15,073 nucleotides of DNA. Source: an uncultured Ruminococcus sp. (lineage in GTDB: Bacteria > Bacillota > Clostridia > Oscillospirales > Ruminococcaceae). The notes beneath the pieces were generated by a model. The model was not told where the DNA came from, searched no databases, and was given only the letters and a program-made list of their open reading frames with translations. The DNA lies in contig CAMWRL010000022.1 of NCBI GenBank assembly GCA_947176685.1, positions 1 through 15,073 of the forward strand. Direction: 5' to 3'. Positions 1 through 7,240 of the stretch are shown piece by piece. Numbering within the stretch: position 1 is the first letter of the stretch; each line of letters starts with the position of its first letter. Made by a program: the position numbers and the translations under genes.

Positions 1-120
1 ATCAAAGTCAGGATTTTCTCCGTCAATATCCTTGCAGGCTCTTTTATATGTACCATTGTTTGACAGACCCGTTAAAAAATTCTCGTCCGCAAACAAAAGA
101 CTTTTTTTCAAATCTTCCAA
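1..120 (-). CDS. Partial CDS, N-terminus of an unknown protein (third gene of the VWA operon)
   Basis: Forty codons are open from a TTG start at 120 (complement) to the window edge. A GGAGG at 128-132 (complement), seven bases upstream, supports the TTG; no in-frame ATG is nearby. The peptide begins MEDLKKSLLFADENFLTGLS and continues with a basic NGTYKRACKDIDG stretch. It lies 40 bases after the stop of the 106-residue gene, so it is probably co-transcribed with that gene and the VWA gene. Proteins that accompany VWA/MoxR systems, including SWIM-finger proteins, sometimes start with a similar short helical segment, but that is only a faint resemblance and the diagnostic part is outside the window. 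Function is not assigned. Confidence 0.6.
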   Translation of the reverse strand, partial: MEDLKKSLLFADENFLTGLSNNGTYKRACKDIDGENPDFD

Positions 121-160
121 AAAAACACCTCCATTTATATTTTTCAATATACTGAATTTA

Positions 161-481
161 TTAATCAGTATGTAATGCATCTTCAGCATATTTAAGATTT
201 TCGACAATATGGTATTTAGCTGATTCTTCGGGGTATTTATCCGCAACCCTATAAAGGCAGTCAACAAATTTTCTGCTTTGAGTCCTTTCAGCTACATCAT
301 CAAAAACTTCGCTAAGCCACGAAAACTCATCAGCAGTACATTCATTTTCAAGAAAATCAATAGTATCATCTATATTTCGTGATAAAATTTCAGTTTCTTC
401 TTCCCAGCACTGTTTTATTAAATGTTCCCATGCGCCTGAAGCCCTTTTTCCTATTGCGGCACGGATTTCTTCTGTAATCAT
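161..481 (-). CDS. Hypothetical protein, 106 aa, in the VWA operon
   Basis: This is a small, acidic, probably all-helical cytoplasmic protein. It has no signal peptide and no membrane segment. The start is well fixed: the upstream VWA gene ends in TAG, and that stop is part of a TAGGAGGAAAAG ribosome binding site just before this ATG, so only nine bases separate the two genes. Tight spacing implies translational coupling and a shared job with the VWA protein. The C-terminal half (SWLSEVFDDVAERTQSRKFV, then YRVADKYPEE) looks like a helical-repeat or immunity-like fold, but no catalytic motif is visible. I do not recognise the family. Reality as a gene is nearly certain from spacing, ribosome binding site and composition; function is unknown. 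Confidence 0.85.
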   Translation of the reverse strand: MITEEIRAAIGKRASGAWEHLIKQCWEEETEILSRNIDDTIDFLENECTADEFSWLSEVFDDVAERTQSRKFVDCLYRVADKYPEESAKYHIVENLKYAEDALHTD

Positions 482-490
482 CTTTTCCTC

Positions 491-1636
491 CTATGAAAAC
501 ATTCTGCCGATATAGTCGCCCAGCTGGTCGGGAGTCAACGCTCCCACAAATGCGCCCATATTTGCAAGTATCTGTCCTAAATTCCTGTCATATGCCGGAC
601 GGGCTTCTTCGTCAAGCGCAGTCAGAAAGTTCAGCTTTGCACCGCTTTCAATAATATTTCGGCTGATGTTAAGCAAACGGCTCTGCACAGCACCTTCGTA
701 TAGGTCTGTCACTAAAATAACGCTTGTATGTGACGGCGTGGTTATGAGAGTTTCGCAATATCCCAGCGCACTGCCTATGTCCGTACCGCCGCCAAGCTGT
801 ACACTCATAAGTACCTGTGCGGCATCGTCCGCTTCGTCAGAAAGGTCAACTATCTTTGTATCAAAAATAATCAGCTTCACTTCCGCAAACGGCAGATTTG
901 AAATAATCTGCGCCATTACCGCACTGTATATTATCGAACCTGTCATTGAACCGCTTTCGTCTATGGCAATAATAACACGCTTGTTATTGTAACGCTTCAC
1001 ACGGTTGCTGAAATATATATTTTTAAGCATAATCTGCTGACTGTCGCTGTCGTAGTTTTTAAGGTTGCGGCGGATAGTCTTGTTTATATCAAGGTTGCGT
1101 GCCGAATGTACCGGACTTGACGAATTACGGTCTATGCGTCCAAGTACTGAACGCCTTATATCGTTTTCGAGTTTATGACGAATATCGTCCGCAACCTGTC
1201 GGGCTATACGCTTTGCGGTCTCAAGTACTTCGCCTTTCATAAGGTGCTTCAATTGCAAAACGCTTTTCAGTAAATTCATATCCGGCTGCATCTGTTCAAG
1301 GACTTCTTTATCAGTCAGCAGTTCAGTCATCTGAAACTCGTCAAGAGCGTGTTTTTCAAGGACTTCTGCCGTACGGTTCGGGAAAAGATTCCTGACTTTT
1401 GTAATCCATTCAGCCGCCGTCAGAACAGTATCAGCAAGACTTGCGGAACGTTCACCGGTGCGGACATCATCACCTTGCGAACGGCTGTACAGATAATCAA
1501 GTAACTGTTCCATATCCATAAAACTCTGTATATTGCTTCCCTCACCGCCGAATTGAAGCTGCTGGTCTGAGAGGCTGCCAAGCACCAGCCGCCAGCGGTT
1601 TACAGCGGTCTGGTCGTAGTTGTCGGGAGTGTTCAT
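491..1636 (-). CDS. VWA domain-containing protein (MIDAS metal-binding), 381 aa
   Basis: This is a cytoplasmic protein with a C-terminal von Willebrand factor A domain at about residues 218-375. The full metal-ion-dependent adhesion site is visible: DESGS at 226-230 (D226, S228, S230), the second-loop threonine T285 in LGGGTDIG, and D311 in VILVTDLYEG. Residues 1-215 are helical, with a basic stretch at about 140-215. VWA proteins of this type usually sit beside a MoxR-type AAA+ ATPase and act as substrate or metal-chelation adaptors. No ATPase is in this window, because VWA is the first gene of its transcript, so a partner would have to lie beyond the left edge or elsewhere. The start ATG at 1636 follows AAAGGGGA at about 12 bases. 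A TTGAAA-17-TATAAT promoter lies about 70 bases upstream. The stop is embedded in the next gene's ribosome binding site. Confidence 0.93.
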   Translation of the reverse strand: MNTPDNYDQTAVNRWRLVLGSLSDQQLQFGGEGSNIQSFMDMEQLLDYLYSRSQGDDVRTGERSASLADTVLTAAEWITKVRNLFPNRTAEVLEKHALDEFQMTELLTDKEVLEQMQPDMNLLKSVLQLKHLMKGEVLETAKRIARQVADDIRHKLENDIRRSVLGRIDRNSSSPVHSARNLDINKTIRRNLKNYDSDSQQIMLKNIYFSNRVKRYNNKRVIIAIDESGSMTGSIIYSAVMAQIISNLPFAEVKLIIFDTKIVDLSDEADDAAQVLMSVQLGGGTDIGSALGYCETLITTPSHTSVILVTDLYEGAVQSRLLNISRNIIESGAKLNFLTALDEEARPAYDRNLGQILANMGAFVGALTPDQLGDYIGRMFS

Positions 1637-1703
1637 TTTATTAAAAATCCCCTTTCGGTATATTTTGTATTCTGAGAAAAACTGAACATTTATTCTTTTT
1701 TCT

Positions 1704-1732
1704 ATTATATCACATTATGGAAAGTTTTTCAA
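1704..1732 (-). promoter_or_regulatory. Sigma-A type promoter of the VWA operon
   Basis: On the complement, TTGAAA (1727-1732) and TATAAT (1704-1709) are separated by exactly 17 bases. Transcription would start near 1697, giving a leader of about 60 bases before the VWA ATG. The -35 box overlaps the T-tract of the terminator of the upstream HD gene. Confidence 0.8.
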
Positions 1733-1769
1733 TAGAAAAAAGCTCCGGAAAAAAATTTTTTTCCGGAGC
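1729..1769 (-). terminator. Intrinsic terminator of the HD-domain gene
   Basis: A perfect 28-base palindrome (1742-1769) has arms GCTCCGGAAAAAAA and its complement. On the minus strand it is followed by a run of six T (1736-1741) and then CTATTG. It lies 16 bases after the stop codon of the HD gene at 1786. The GC-rich outer arm plus the T-run fits a Rho-independent terminator. Because the hairpin is a perfect palindrome it would also form on the plus strand, but there the following bases are not T-rich. Confidence 0.88.
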
Positions 1770-1785
1770 ATATGGACTATATTTT

Positions 1786-2295
1786 TCAGTTGTTTCTGCG
1801 GTTAGGAATAATTCCGCAAATCTTAGGTATACAGACTTCCAGAACCGCACAATACTTGTCTATTATGGTTATAATGTAACTTTCACGGTATTTCGGAAGT
1901 TTAACGGTCATAGGAAACATATGTTTTTCTATAATATCACGTTCAAGCGGTGTTATTTCCGTGATATTTTCAGCATTTCTTACGGCAATAAGCGAATGCA
2001 TAAGGCTATGTGACATCTGACCTTTTTCACGGAGGGAGTTGTATTCCTTACGGTCATAGTAGAAAAGGTCGTGAAGAAGTCCTGCCCGTGCCGCCGAACG
2101 GGCATTAAGACCTAACTTACGGCAAAGGGCATAGCTGTAATATGAAACGTTGAGACAGTGCTGAAAACGTGTTGTTGAAATATGATGTGTTATATCTTTG
2201 AGGGGCTGGAGTTCTGACGAATTGATTATATCACATATGCAGTCATAGTATGCACACAAAGAGAGGTCTTTTTTTGAACATATAGCTTTCAGCAT
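1786..2295 (-). CDS. HD-domain phosphohydrolase family protein, 169 aa
   Basis: This small soluble protein carries an HD metal-binding fold. Visible ligands are H46 (TTRFQHCLNV), H75-D76 (AGLLHDLFYYD), H100 (SLMHS), H125 (IIEKHMFP) and D146 (IIDKYCAVLE), the order expected for HD superfamily phosphohydrolases. Members hydrolyse phosphate esters such as nucleotides or cyclic nucleotides; the substrate here cannot be told. The start is set at 2295 because AGGAGG stands eight bases upstream of that ATG; an upstream in-frame ATG at 2355 lies ahead of the predicted transcription start and is discarded. The gene is single, with its own promoter (2344-2372) and terminator (1729-1769). The C-terminus (KICGIIPNRRNN) is short and basic. 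Confidence 0.9.
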   Translation of the reverse strand: MLKAICSKKDLSLCAYYDCICDIINSSELQPLKDITHHISTTRFQHCLNVSYYSYALCRKLGLNARSAARAGLLHDLFYYDRKEYNSLREKGQMSHSLMHSLIAVRNAENITEITPLERDIIEKHMFPMTVKLPKYRESYIITIIDKYCAVLEVCIPKICGIIPNRRNN

Positions 2296-2343
2296 AAAAA
2301 TGCCTCCTGTCAATAATAGATACTGCTGTTTGTAACTGCTATC

Positions 2344-2372
2344 ATTATACAGCAATATTCACAAAAAGTCAA
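2344..2372 (-). promoter_or_regulatory. Sigma-A type promoter of the HD-domain gene
   Basis: On the complement, TTGACT (2367-2372) and TATAAT (2344-2349) are 17 bases apart. The predicted start near 2337 gives a leader of about 40 bases ending in AGGAGGCATTTTT before the ATG. Confidence 0.85.
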
Positions 2373-2411
2373 TAGAAATTTTATAACAAACCGGAAATTA
2401 TTTCTTCACTG

Positions 2412-2440
2412 AAAATAACACCAATTGCAACGGTTATTTT
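2412..2440. repeat. Inverted repeat in the HD / kinase intergenic region
   Basis: AAAATAAC (2412-2419) is mirrored by GTTATTTT (2433-2440) around a 13-base centre. It lies between the two divergent promoters, about 50 bases upstream of the kinase -35. It has no T-run that would make it an obvious terminator. A regulator site is possible; AT-rich chance symmetry is also possible. Apart from this and the two promoters, nothing is seen in the 2296-2658 intergenic stretch. Confidence 0.4.
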
Positions 2441-2488
2441 AGTACAATTCGGCTGAAATCAGACTTACTGCAAATTTTTTTAATATCC

Positions 2489-2517
2489 TTGTATTTTTTG
2501 AGGAAACATGTTATAAT
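2489..2517 (+). promoter_or_regulatory. Probable promoter of the hybrid histidine kinase
   Basis: TTGTAT (2489-2494) and TATAAT (2512-2517) are 17 bases apart, and the -10 is extended (TGT directly before TATAAT). A start near 2524 would leave a leader of about 135 bases before the kinase ATG, with no clear riboswitch fold visible by eye. Confidence 0.65.
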
Positions 2518-2658
2518 TATTCTATTAAAAAATCTTTATATAAATAACTCAGACTCTCCACAGCAATCCTATATCTTGCGAAAACAATCGGAATAATCTG
2601 TCAGCCAAAAAATAAATAGTCCTTTTCAATGAAAAAGGGCAGTCAGGAGGTAATTAAA

Positions 2659-5600
2659 ATGCAGTATAAAAATAAATTACACATAAAAATAATCGTTTCA
2701 TTTATGACATGTTTAATCTTCATAATATCAAATTTGATAACGGCATCAGCCGATGAACAATCCAATAATCGGACTGTCAAAGCTGGTATATTTTACTTCG
2801 AGGGTTATCACATGAAAGATGAAAATGACAAACTTACTGGTTATGGCATTGAGTTTCTCAATATGGTTTCCGAATATTCCCATCTGAATTTCCAATACGC
2901 AGGCTATGACAAATCATGGAGCGAAATGCTCAATATGTTGGAAAACGGTGAGATAGATGTGGTGACTTCTGCTCGAAGAACCCCGGAGCGTGAGAAAAAC
3001 TTCGCTTTTTCCGACCCCATAGGCAGAAACAATACAATTCTCTCGGTCAGGATTGATAATTCGCAACTTCACAGCAGAGATTACAAAACATATGACGGAA
3101 TGATTGTTGGACAGTTGACGGGAAGCAGTCAGAATCAAAGTTTTGTGGAGTTTGCCGAAAAAAACGGCTTTTCCTACATGATAAAAGAATACAATGATTC
3201 AGATGTACTTACTGCCGCTTTGCAGAACGGAGAGGTAGATGCGATACTTTCCAGCGATTTGAGAAAGGCAGAAAACGAAAAAACACTCGACATCATTGAG
3301 GAGGATAACTTCTATGCAATCGTCAGAAAAGGCGATACAGAACTGCTTAATGAAATCAACTATGCCATTGAGCAGATGGACTTGAATGAAGGAGACTGGA
3401 AAAATGTGTTGTTTTATCAGTACTATGGACCTGTCTATTCCTCGGAATTTGACTTTACAGAGCGTGAAAAGGATTATATACGTAAAATCGTTTCAGGAGA
3501 AAAGACTATTACTGCTACTGCCCTCGGCGACAGAGCGCCCTATTCCTATGTGGAAAACGGAGAATTAAAGGGCATTCTTCCGGATTATTTTGACTATGTT
3601 ATGGAACTTGCCGGACTGCCTTATGAGGTTGTGGTTCCGAAAGATAAAGAGGACTATTACAATATATCCAACACCAACAGCGTGGATATTGTCATTGACA
3701 GTATAAGTTCCATTACCACTATGGAAGAAGCCACTTACCGTGGATTTAATACAAGCACCTATATGACAACGGGAATGGCAAGAGTGACCCGACAGGACTT
3801 TGTTGGGGATATAAAGACAATTGCAGTGTCCGACTCTCAAAGCAAAGCCCTTATTGTCAAAAAACTTCACGGAGATATTGAGTTTCTGAACTATCCCACC
3901 AGAGAAGCTGCAATGCAGGCTGTTCTGGACAGGAAAGCAGACGCCGCATATGTATATGCCTATGCGGCACAGCTGTTTGTAAATAATGATAAAACTAATT
4001 CTTTGTATTACAGCATTGCGAACAATATGGATATGGATTTTAAAATGTATGTCCGTGACAGCACCGACCACGAACTTATAACTATACTGAATAAGTGTAT
4101 TCAGCAGGTACCAAATGATATGTTGAATCAATTTGTTTCAAAATATACTACATATACCGTTAAAGATATGAATTTTATGCAGTATCTTCAGGCAAATCCC
4201 GAAATAATGCTTGCTGTCGTCTTTATTGTTGCTTTTATTGTCTGCGTTGTCCTGATACTCTATCTGAAAGGACGGTGGAGTAAGAGGCTTCTGAACGCTA
4301 CAGAGCAGTCAAACAAAGAAATGTGCGAACAACTGGCGATTGTGGAAGCCCTGAGCCACGACTATACAAATGTTTTTGCCGTCAATGAGGAAAATGGCAC
4401 TGCCAAAATAGTAAAGCTGGAAGGTTATGTTACAAAAGGTCTGAAAAAGGATTCAATAGAAGAACAGCCTTATGCCCCGATTCTGGAGCAGTATATCCGT
4501 GACCGTGTCCATCCGGAGGACAGACAGTATCTCACTGAAAAACTTTCTCTTGACAAGGTAAGAGAGCAGTTGGAAACGAACAATGAATATACAGGAAGCT
4601 ATCGTATACAGGCAGATGGTGAAAATCATCATTTTCAATATACTTATATGAAAGTCGGAGAAAAAGCTCACGAGCAAAAAGGTTTTATCCTTGCGGGATT
4701 CCGGAATATTGACGAGATGATTCGCAGAGAGCAGGAGCAGAAAGCGGTTCTTGCGGAGGCACTTGCTCAGGCTCAGTATGCCAATAATGCAAAAACCATC
4801 TTCCTTAACAATATGTCGCATGATATACGAACGCCTATGAACGCTATTATAGGCTTTACATCACTGGCAGTGACTCATATCGACAACAAAGCGCAGGTAC
4901 AGGACTATCTGGGCAAGATTATGGCATCAAGCAACCATTTGCTGAGTCTGATAAATGATGTACTGGATATGAGCCGAATTGAAAGCGGAAAAGTCAAGAT
5001 TGAAGAAAAGGAAGTCAATCTTCCGGATATTATGCACAACCTTAAGACTATTGTTCAGGCAGATGTGAAAGCAAAACAACTGGAATTTTATATAGATACT
5101 CTGGACGTGGTAAACGAGACTATTATCTGCGACAAGCTTCGTCTGAATCAGGTGCTTCTGAATATTCTGAGCAACGCTATGAAATATACAAAGCCCGGCG
5201 GTATGGTCAGCGTCCGTGTAATCCAGACGTCAGAAGAACAGGAAAACTATGCTTCATATGAGTTTCGTGTTAAGGATACCGGCATAGGTATGAGTCCGGA
5301 ATTTCTGAAACACCTCTTTGAGCCTTTTGAAAGGGAACAGACTGCTACTGTAAGCGGTATTCAGGGAACGGGGCTTGGTCTTACCATTACCAAAAACATT
5401 GTAGACATGATGGGCGGTACTATCATGGTCGAAAGCGAAGAAAAAAAGGGGTCTGAGTTTATAATAAAGCTGCGTTTCAGAGTAGTCGATAATCCCGTGA
5501 AGCCCCAGCGTATTGAACAGCTGGCAGACCTCAGAGCATTGGTAGTAGATAATGATGTGAATACTTGTGTAAGCGTCAGCAAAATGCTGTCCGTCATCGG

Positions 5601-6324
5601 TATGCACCCCGACTGGACTACTCTGGGACAAGAAGCTGTTATCCGTACGAAGTTCGCCATTTACCAGAATGAGCCTTACAGTGTATATCTCATTGACTGG
5701 CTGATGCCTGATATGAACGGAATTGAACTTGTCCGCCAAATCCGAAAGGTAATCGGAGATATAACGCCGATTATCATACTTACCGCCTACGACTGGGCAG
5801 ACATTGAGGAGGAGGCTAAAGAAGCCGGAGTTACAGCATTCTGCTCCAAGCCTATCTTCTTATCGGAACTACAGGAAGTTTTGTCTGCGCCTTATATGAC
5901 TAAAGAAAATTCTGAGGAAACAGACACATCCGAACTGTGTTTCGACGGCAGAAAAATCCTGCTGGTGGAGGATAATGAGCTGAATCAGGAAATCGCCTGT
6001 GCTATTCTGGAGAATGTCGGATTCGTTATTGATACGGCTGACGACGGAACTGTAGCTGTAGAAACAATTAAGAATATGCCCGCAGATACATATGACCTGA
6101 TTCTGATGGATATCCAGATGCCTGTTATGAACGGCTATCAGGCTACAAGAACCATTCGGGCATTGGATGACCCTGTAAAGGCGAATATTCCTATTGTGGC
6201 GATGACAGCCAATGCTTTTGAAGAAGACCGTCAGGAAGCTGTCGACGCCGGAATGAACGGACATATTGCAAAGCCTATAGATATAGAAAAACTGATGGAT
6301 ACGCTGAAAAATATTTTGAAATAA
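2659..6324 (+). CDS. Hybrid sensor histidine kinase with two solute-binding sensor domains and two receiver domains, 1221 aa
   Basis: This is a membrane sensor kinase of BvgS/EvgS-like design. A signal peptide covers residues 1-31 (cleavage after ITASA). Two SBP_bac_3-type domains outside the membrane follow (about 38-255 and 282-505), which in this class bind amino acids or other small ligands. One membrane helix spans about 516-536, and a PAS-like region about 565-685. In the kinase core, H721 lies in NNMSHDIRTPMNAI, N839 in the N-box, D873 in KDTGIG and G903 in GTGLGL. Receiver 1 has D964, D966 and phospho-acceptor D1013; receiver 2 has D1105 and D1151. The protein ends right after receiver 2, with no HPt domain. 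The start at 2659 has CAGGAGG upstream; the ATG at 2629 lacks one. The gene stands alone, with its own promoter and a terminator at 6365-6403. No response regulator with a DNA-binding domain is nearby. Confidence 0.95.
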   Translation: MQYKNKLHIKIIVSFMTCLIFIISNLITASADEQSNNRTVKAGIFYFEGYHMKDENDKLTGYGIEFLNMVSEYSHLNFQYAGYDKSWSEMLNMLENGEIDVVTSARRTPEREKNFAFSDPIGRNNTILSVRIDNSQLHSRDYKTYDGMIVGQLTGSSQNQSFVEFAEKNGFSYMIKEYNDSDVLTAALQNGEVDAILSSDLRKAENEKTLDIIEEDNFYAIVRKGDTELLNEINYAIEQMDLNEGDWKNVLFYQYYGPVYSSEFDFTEREKDYIRKIVSGEKTITATALGDRAPYSYVENGELKGILPDYFDYVMELAGLPYEVVVPKDKEDYYNISNTNSVDIVIDSISSITTMEEATYRGFNTSTYMTTGMARVTRQDFVGDIKTIAVSDSQSKALIVKKLHGDIEFLNYPTREAAMQAVLDRKADAAYVYAYAAQLFVNNDKTNSLYYSIANNMDMDFKMYVRDSTDHELITILNKCIQQVPNDMLNQFVSKYTTYTVKDMNFMQYLQANPEIMLAVVFIVAFIVCVVLILYLKGRWSKRLLNATEQSNKEMCEQLAIVEALSHDYTNVFAVNEENGTAKIVKLEGYVTKGLKKDSIEEQPYAPILEQYIRDRVHPEDRQYLTEKLSLDKVREQLETNNEYTGSYRIQADGENHHFQYTYMKVGEKAHEQKGFILAGFRNIDEMIRREQEQKAVLAEALAQAQYANNAKTIFLNNMSHDIRTPMNAIIGFTSLAVTHIDNKAQVQDYLGKIMASSNHLLSLINDVLDMSRIESGKVKIEEKEVNLPDIMHNLKTIVQADVKAKQLEFYIDTLDVVNETIICDKLRLNQVLLNILSNAMKYTKPGGMVSVRVIQTSEEQENYASYEFRVKDTGIGMSPEFLKHLFEPFEREQTATVSGIQGTGLGLTITKNIVDMMGGTIMVESEEKKGSEFIIKLRFRVVDNPVKPQRIEQLADLRALVVDNDVNTCVSVSKMLSVIGMHPDWTTLGQEAVIRTKFAIYQNEPYSVYLIDWLMPDMNGIELVRQIRKVIGDITPIIILTAYDWADIEEEAKEAGVTAFCSKPIFLSELQEVLSAPYMTKENSEETDTSELCFDGRKILLVEDNELNQEIACAILENVGFVIDTADDGTVAVETIKNMPADTYDLILMDIQMPVMNGYQATRTIRALDDPVKANIPIVAMTANAFEEDRQEAVDAGMNGHIAKPIDIEKLMDTLKNILK

Positions 6325-6364
6325 AACCTCCTGTTAATTATTTATATAAGTGATTTCAGAAAAC

Positions 6365-6403
6365 AAAAATTCCCTGTACATTGCGGTACAGGGAAATTTT
6401 TTT
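6365..6403. terminator. Bidirectional terminator between the kinase and TetR genes
   Basis: TTCCCTGTAC (6370-6379) pairs perfectly with GTACAGGGAA (6386-6395) around a six-base loop. Seven T follow on the plus strand (6397-6403), and five A precede it (6365-6369), giving a T-run on the minus strand. The hairpin lies between convergent genes and can end both transcripts. The plus T-tract reaches into the TetR stop codon at 6402. Confidence 0.92.
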
Positions 6404-7019
6404 ACTCTGGTCTGGTGAAAAGAAAACTGAAACTGTCCTTTTCGGTTGCAAGGCAGGTTTCGAGAACTTTTGCATAAAGTTTAAGTTTGCGGTACATGCT
6501 TTCGTCATCGGACGGGAAAAACGACCTGTTAAGCAGAAACGTCAGCATAGCAACTATCATTTCGGCACTTTCTTCCGGAGTCTCCGTGTGTAATGAGCCG
6601 TCTTTTACACCGTCTTTCAGAATCTGGGTCAGTATCGGGGAAACTGTTTTGATAGCCATCATCATCATTTTATAGTACAGCATTATATCTCCCTGAACGT
6701 GCAGCGAAGTAATTACATTGCGGCTGTTGTCCAGAAAATCCTTTCTTATCATAGAAGCAAAAAGCAGTTTCAGCTTTTCAAATGTATTTATACAGTTATC
6801 GGTCACGGCAAAGTATTCCCTTATAGCAGACGAGTAACTGCGTTCTATAACAGCATCTATAATTTCGTCCTTGCTTTCAAAGTAGTAATATATACTTCCT
6901 TTGCCGATGCCGGCTTTTTTCGCAATCATATCAACAGTCATATCACGGTTGGGAGTTTCCATGGTACACATAATCTCCTCAGCGGCATTGAGGATTATTT
7001 CTATTTTGTTTTCTTTCAT
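6402..7019 (-). CDS. TetR/AcrR family transcriptional regulator, 205 aa
   Basis: The N-terminal helix-turn-helix (about residues 10-58) has the family pattern: TVDMIAKKAGIGKGSIYYYF, followed by ESKDEII. The rest (about 60-205) is the helical ligand-binding and dimer domain, which is variable and gives no ligand clue. The start at 7019 is preferred because AAAGGA precedes it; an in-frame ATG seven codons earlier lacks a ribosome binding site. The gene diverges from the hydrolase-condensation-carrier-ligase operon. Three copies of a GACCGACGGTC-like dyad lie in the shared 221-base intergenic region, one just downstream of each predicted start site and one on the operon -35. This layout suggests repression of both itself and the operon, relieved by a ligand, probably the pathway substrate or product. 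Family call is firm; target assignment is inference. Confidence 0.93.
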   Translation of the reverse strand: MKENKIEIILNAAEEIMCTMETPNRDMTVDMIAKKAGIGKGSIYYYFESKDEIIDAVIERSYSSAIREYFAVTDNCINTFEKLKLLFASMIRKDFLDNSRNVITSLHVQGDIMLYYKMMMMAIKTVSPILTQILKDGVKDGSLHTETPEESAEMIVAMLTFLLNRSFFPSDDESMYRKLKLYAKVLETCLATEKDSFSFLFTRPE

Positions 7020-7070
7020 GACGGTTTTTCCTTTCTGCATATTCGGGGTGTTGATGATATTATATCATTT

Positions 7071-7089
7071 TTTCGACCGACAGTCAAGA
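7071..7089. promoter_or_regulatory. TetR operator O1 (imperfect)
   Basis: TTTCGACCGACAGTCAAGA has core GACCGACAGTC centred at 7080. It differs from the perfect O3 site at three positions, all in the right half. It lies about 10-28 bases downstream of the predicted tetR start, so binding would allow autorepression. Confidence 0.7.
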
Positions 7090-7096
7090 GTTGGTC

Positions 7097-7119
7097 AATT
7101 GTGCATTATAGCACAATTT
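7097..7119 (-). promoter_or_regulatory. TetR gene promoter, extended -10 inside a dyad
   Basis: On the complement, TATAAT (7105-7110) is preceded by TGC, making an extended -10; the -35 (near 7128-7133) is poor. The -10 lies exactly between the perfect arms AATTGTGC (7097-7104) and GCACAATT (7111-7118), so the promoter is inside an inverted repeat. Confidence 0.6.
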
Positions 7120-7157
7120 TTGCCAAAAAAATCTCCAATGATTGGAATAAATCACAC

Positions 7158-7186
7158 TTGACTGCTGGTCGGAAAGATGCTATAAT
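7158..7186 (+). promoter_or_regulatory. Promoter of the hydrolase-condensation-carrier-ligase operon, with operator O2
   Basis: TTGACT (7158-7163) and TATAAT (7181-7186) are 17 bases apart, with TGC before the -10 (extended -10). The operator-like core GACTGCTGGTC (7160-7170) overlaps the -35 and the start of the spacer, where a bound TetR dimer would block polymerase. The predicted start is near 7193. Confidence 0.85.
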
Positions 7187-7200
7187 ATAGTTGTCAAAGA

Positions 7201-7219
7201 TTTCGACCGACGGTCGAAA
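7201..7219. promoter_or_regulatory. TetR operator O3 (perfect palindrome)
   Basis: TTTCGACCG and CGGTCGAAA flank a central A at 7210, a perfect 19-base palindrome with core GACCGACGGTC. It begins about eight bases after the predicted operon start site and 21 bases before the hydrolase ATG. It is the best copy of the repeated dyad and probably the strongest binding site. Confidence 0.82.
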
Positions 7220-7240
7220 AAACAAAAAAGGGGTGCATTT

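Noticed and set aside
1717..2013. Plus-strand open frame opposite the HD gene
   Set aside because: It runs through the terminator palindrome and is antisense to conserved HD residues; it is a shadow frame.
2622..2639. CCTTTTC / GAAAAAGG hairpin in the kinase leader as an attenuator
   Set aside because: The stem is short, has an unpaired A and is not followed by a T-run; it is not distinguishable from chance.
5254..5739. Long minus-strand open frames inside the kinase gene (also 3565-4131, 4453-4821 and 5869-6264)
   Set aside because: They lie fully opposite a well-supported kinase with all its motifs; their translations have no domain pattern and no ribosome binding sites.
6699..7190. Plus-strand open frames overlapping the TetR gene and intergenic region
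   Set aside because: They cross the operators and promoters and are antisense to a clear helix-turn-helix protein.
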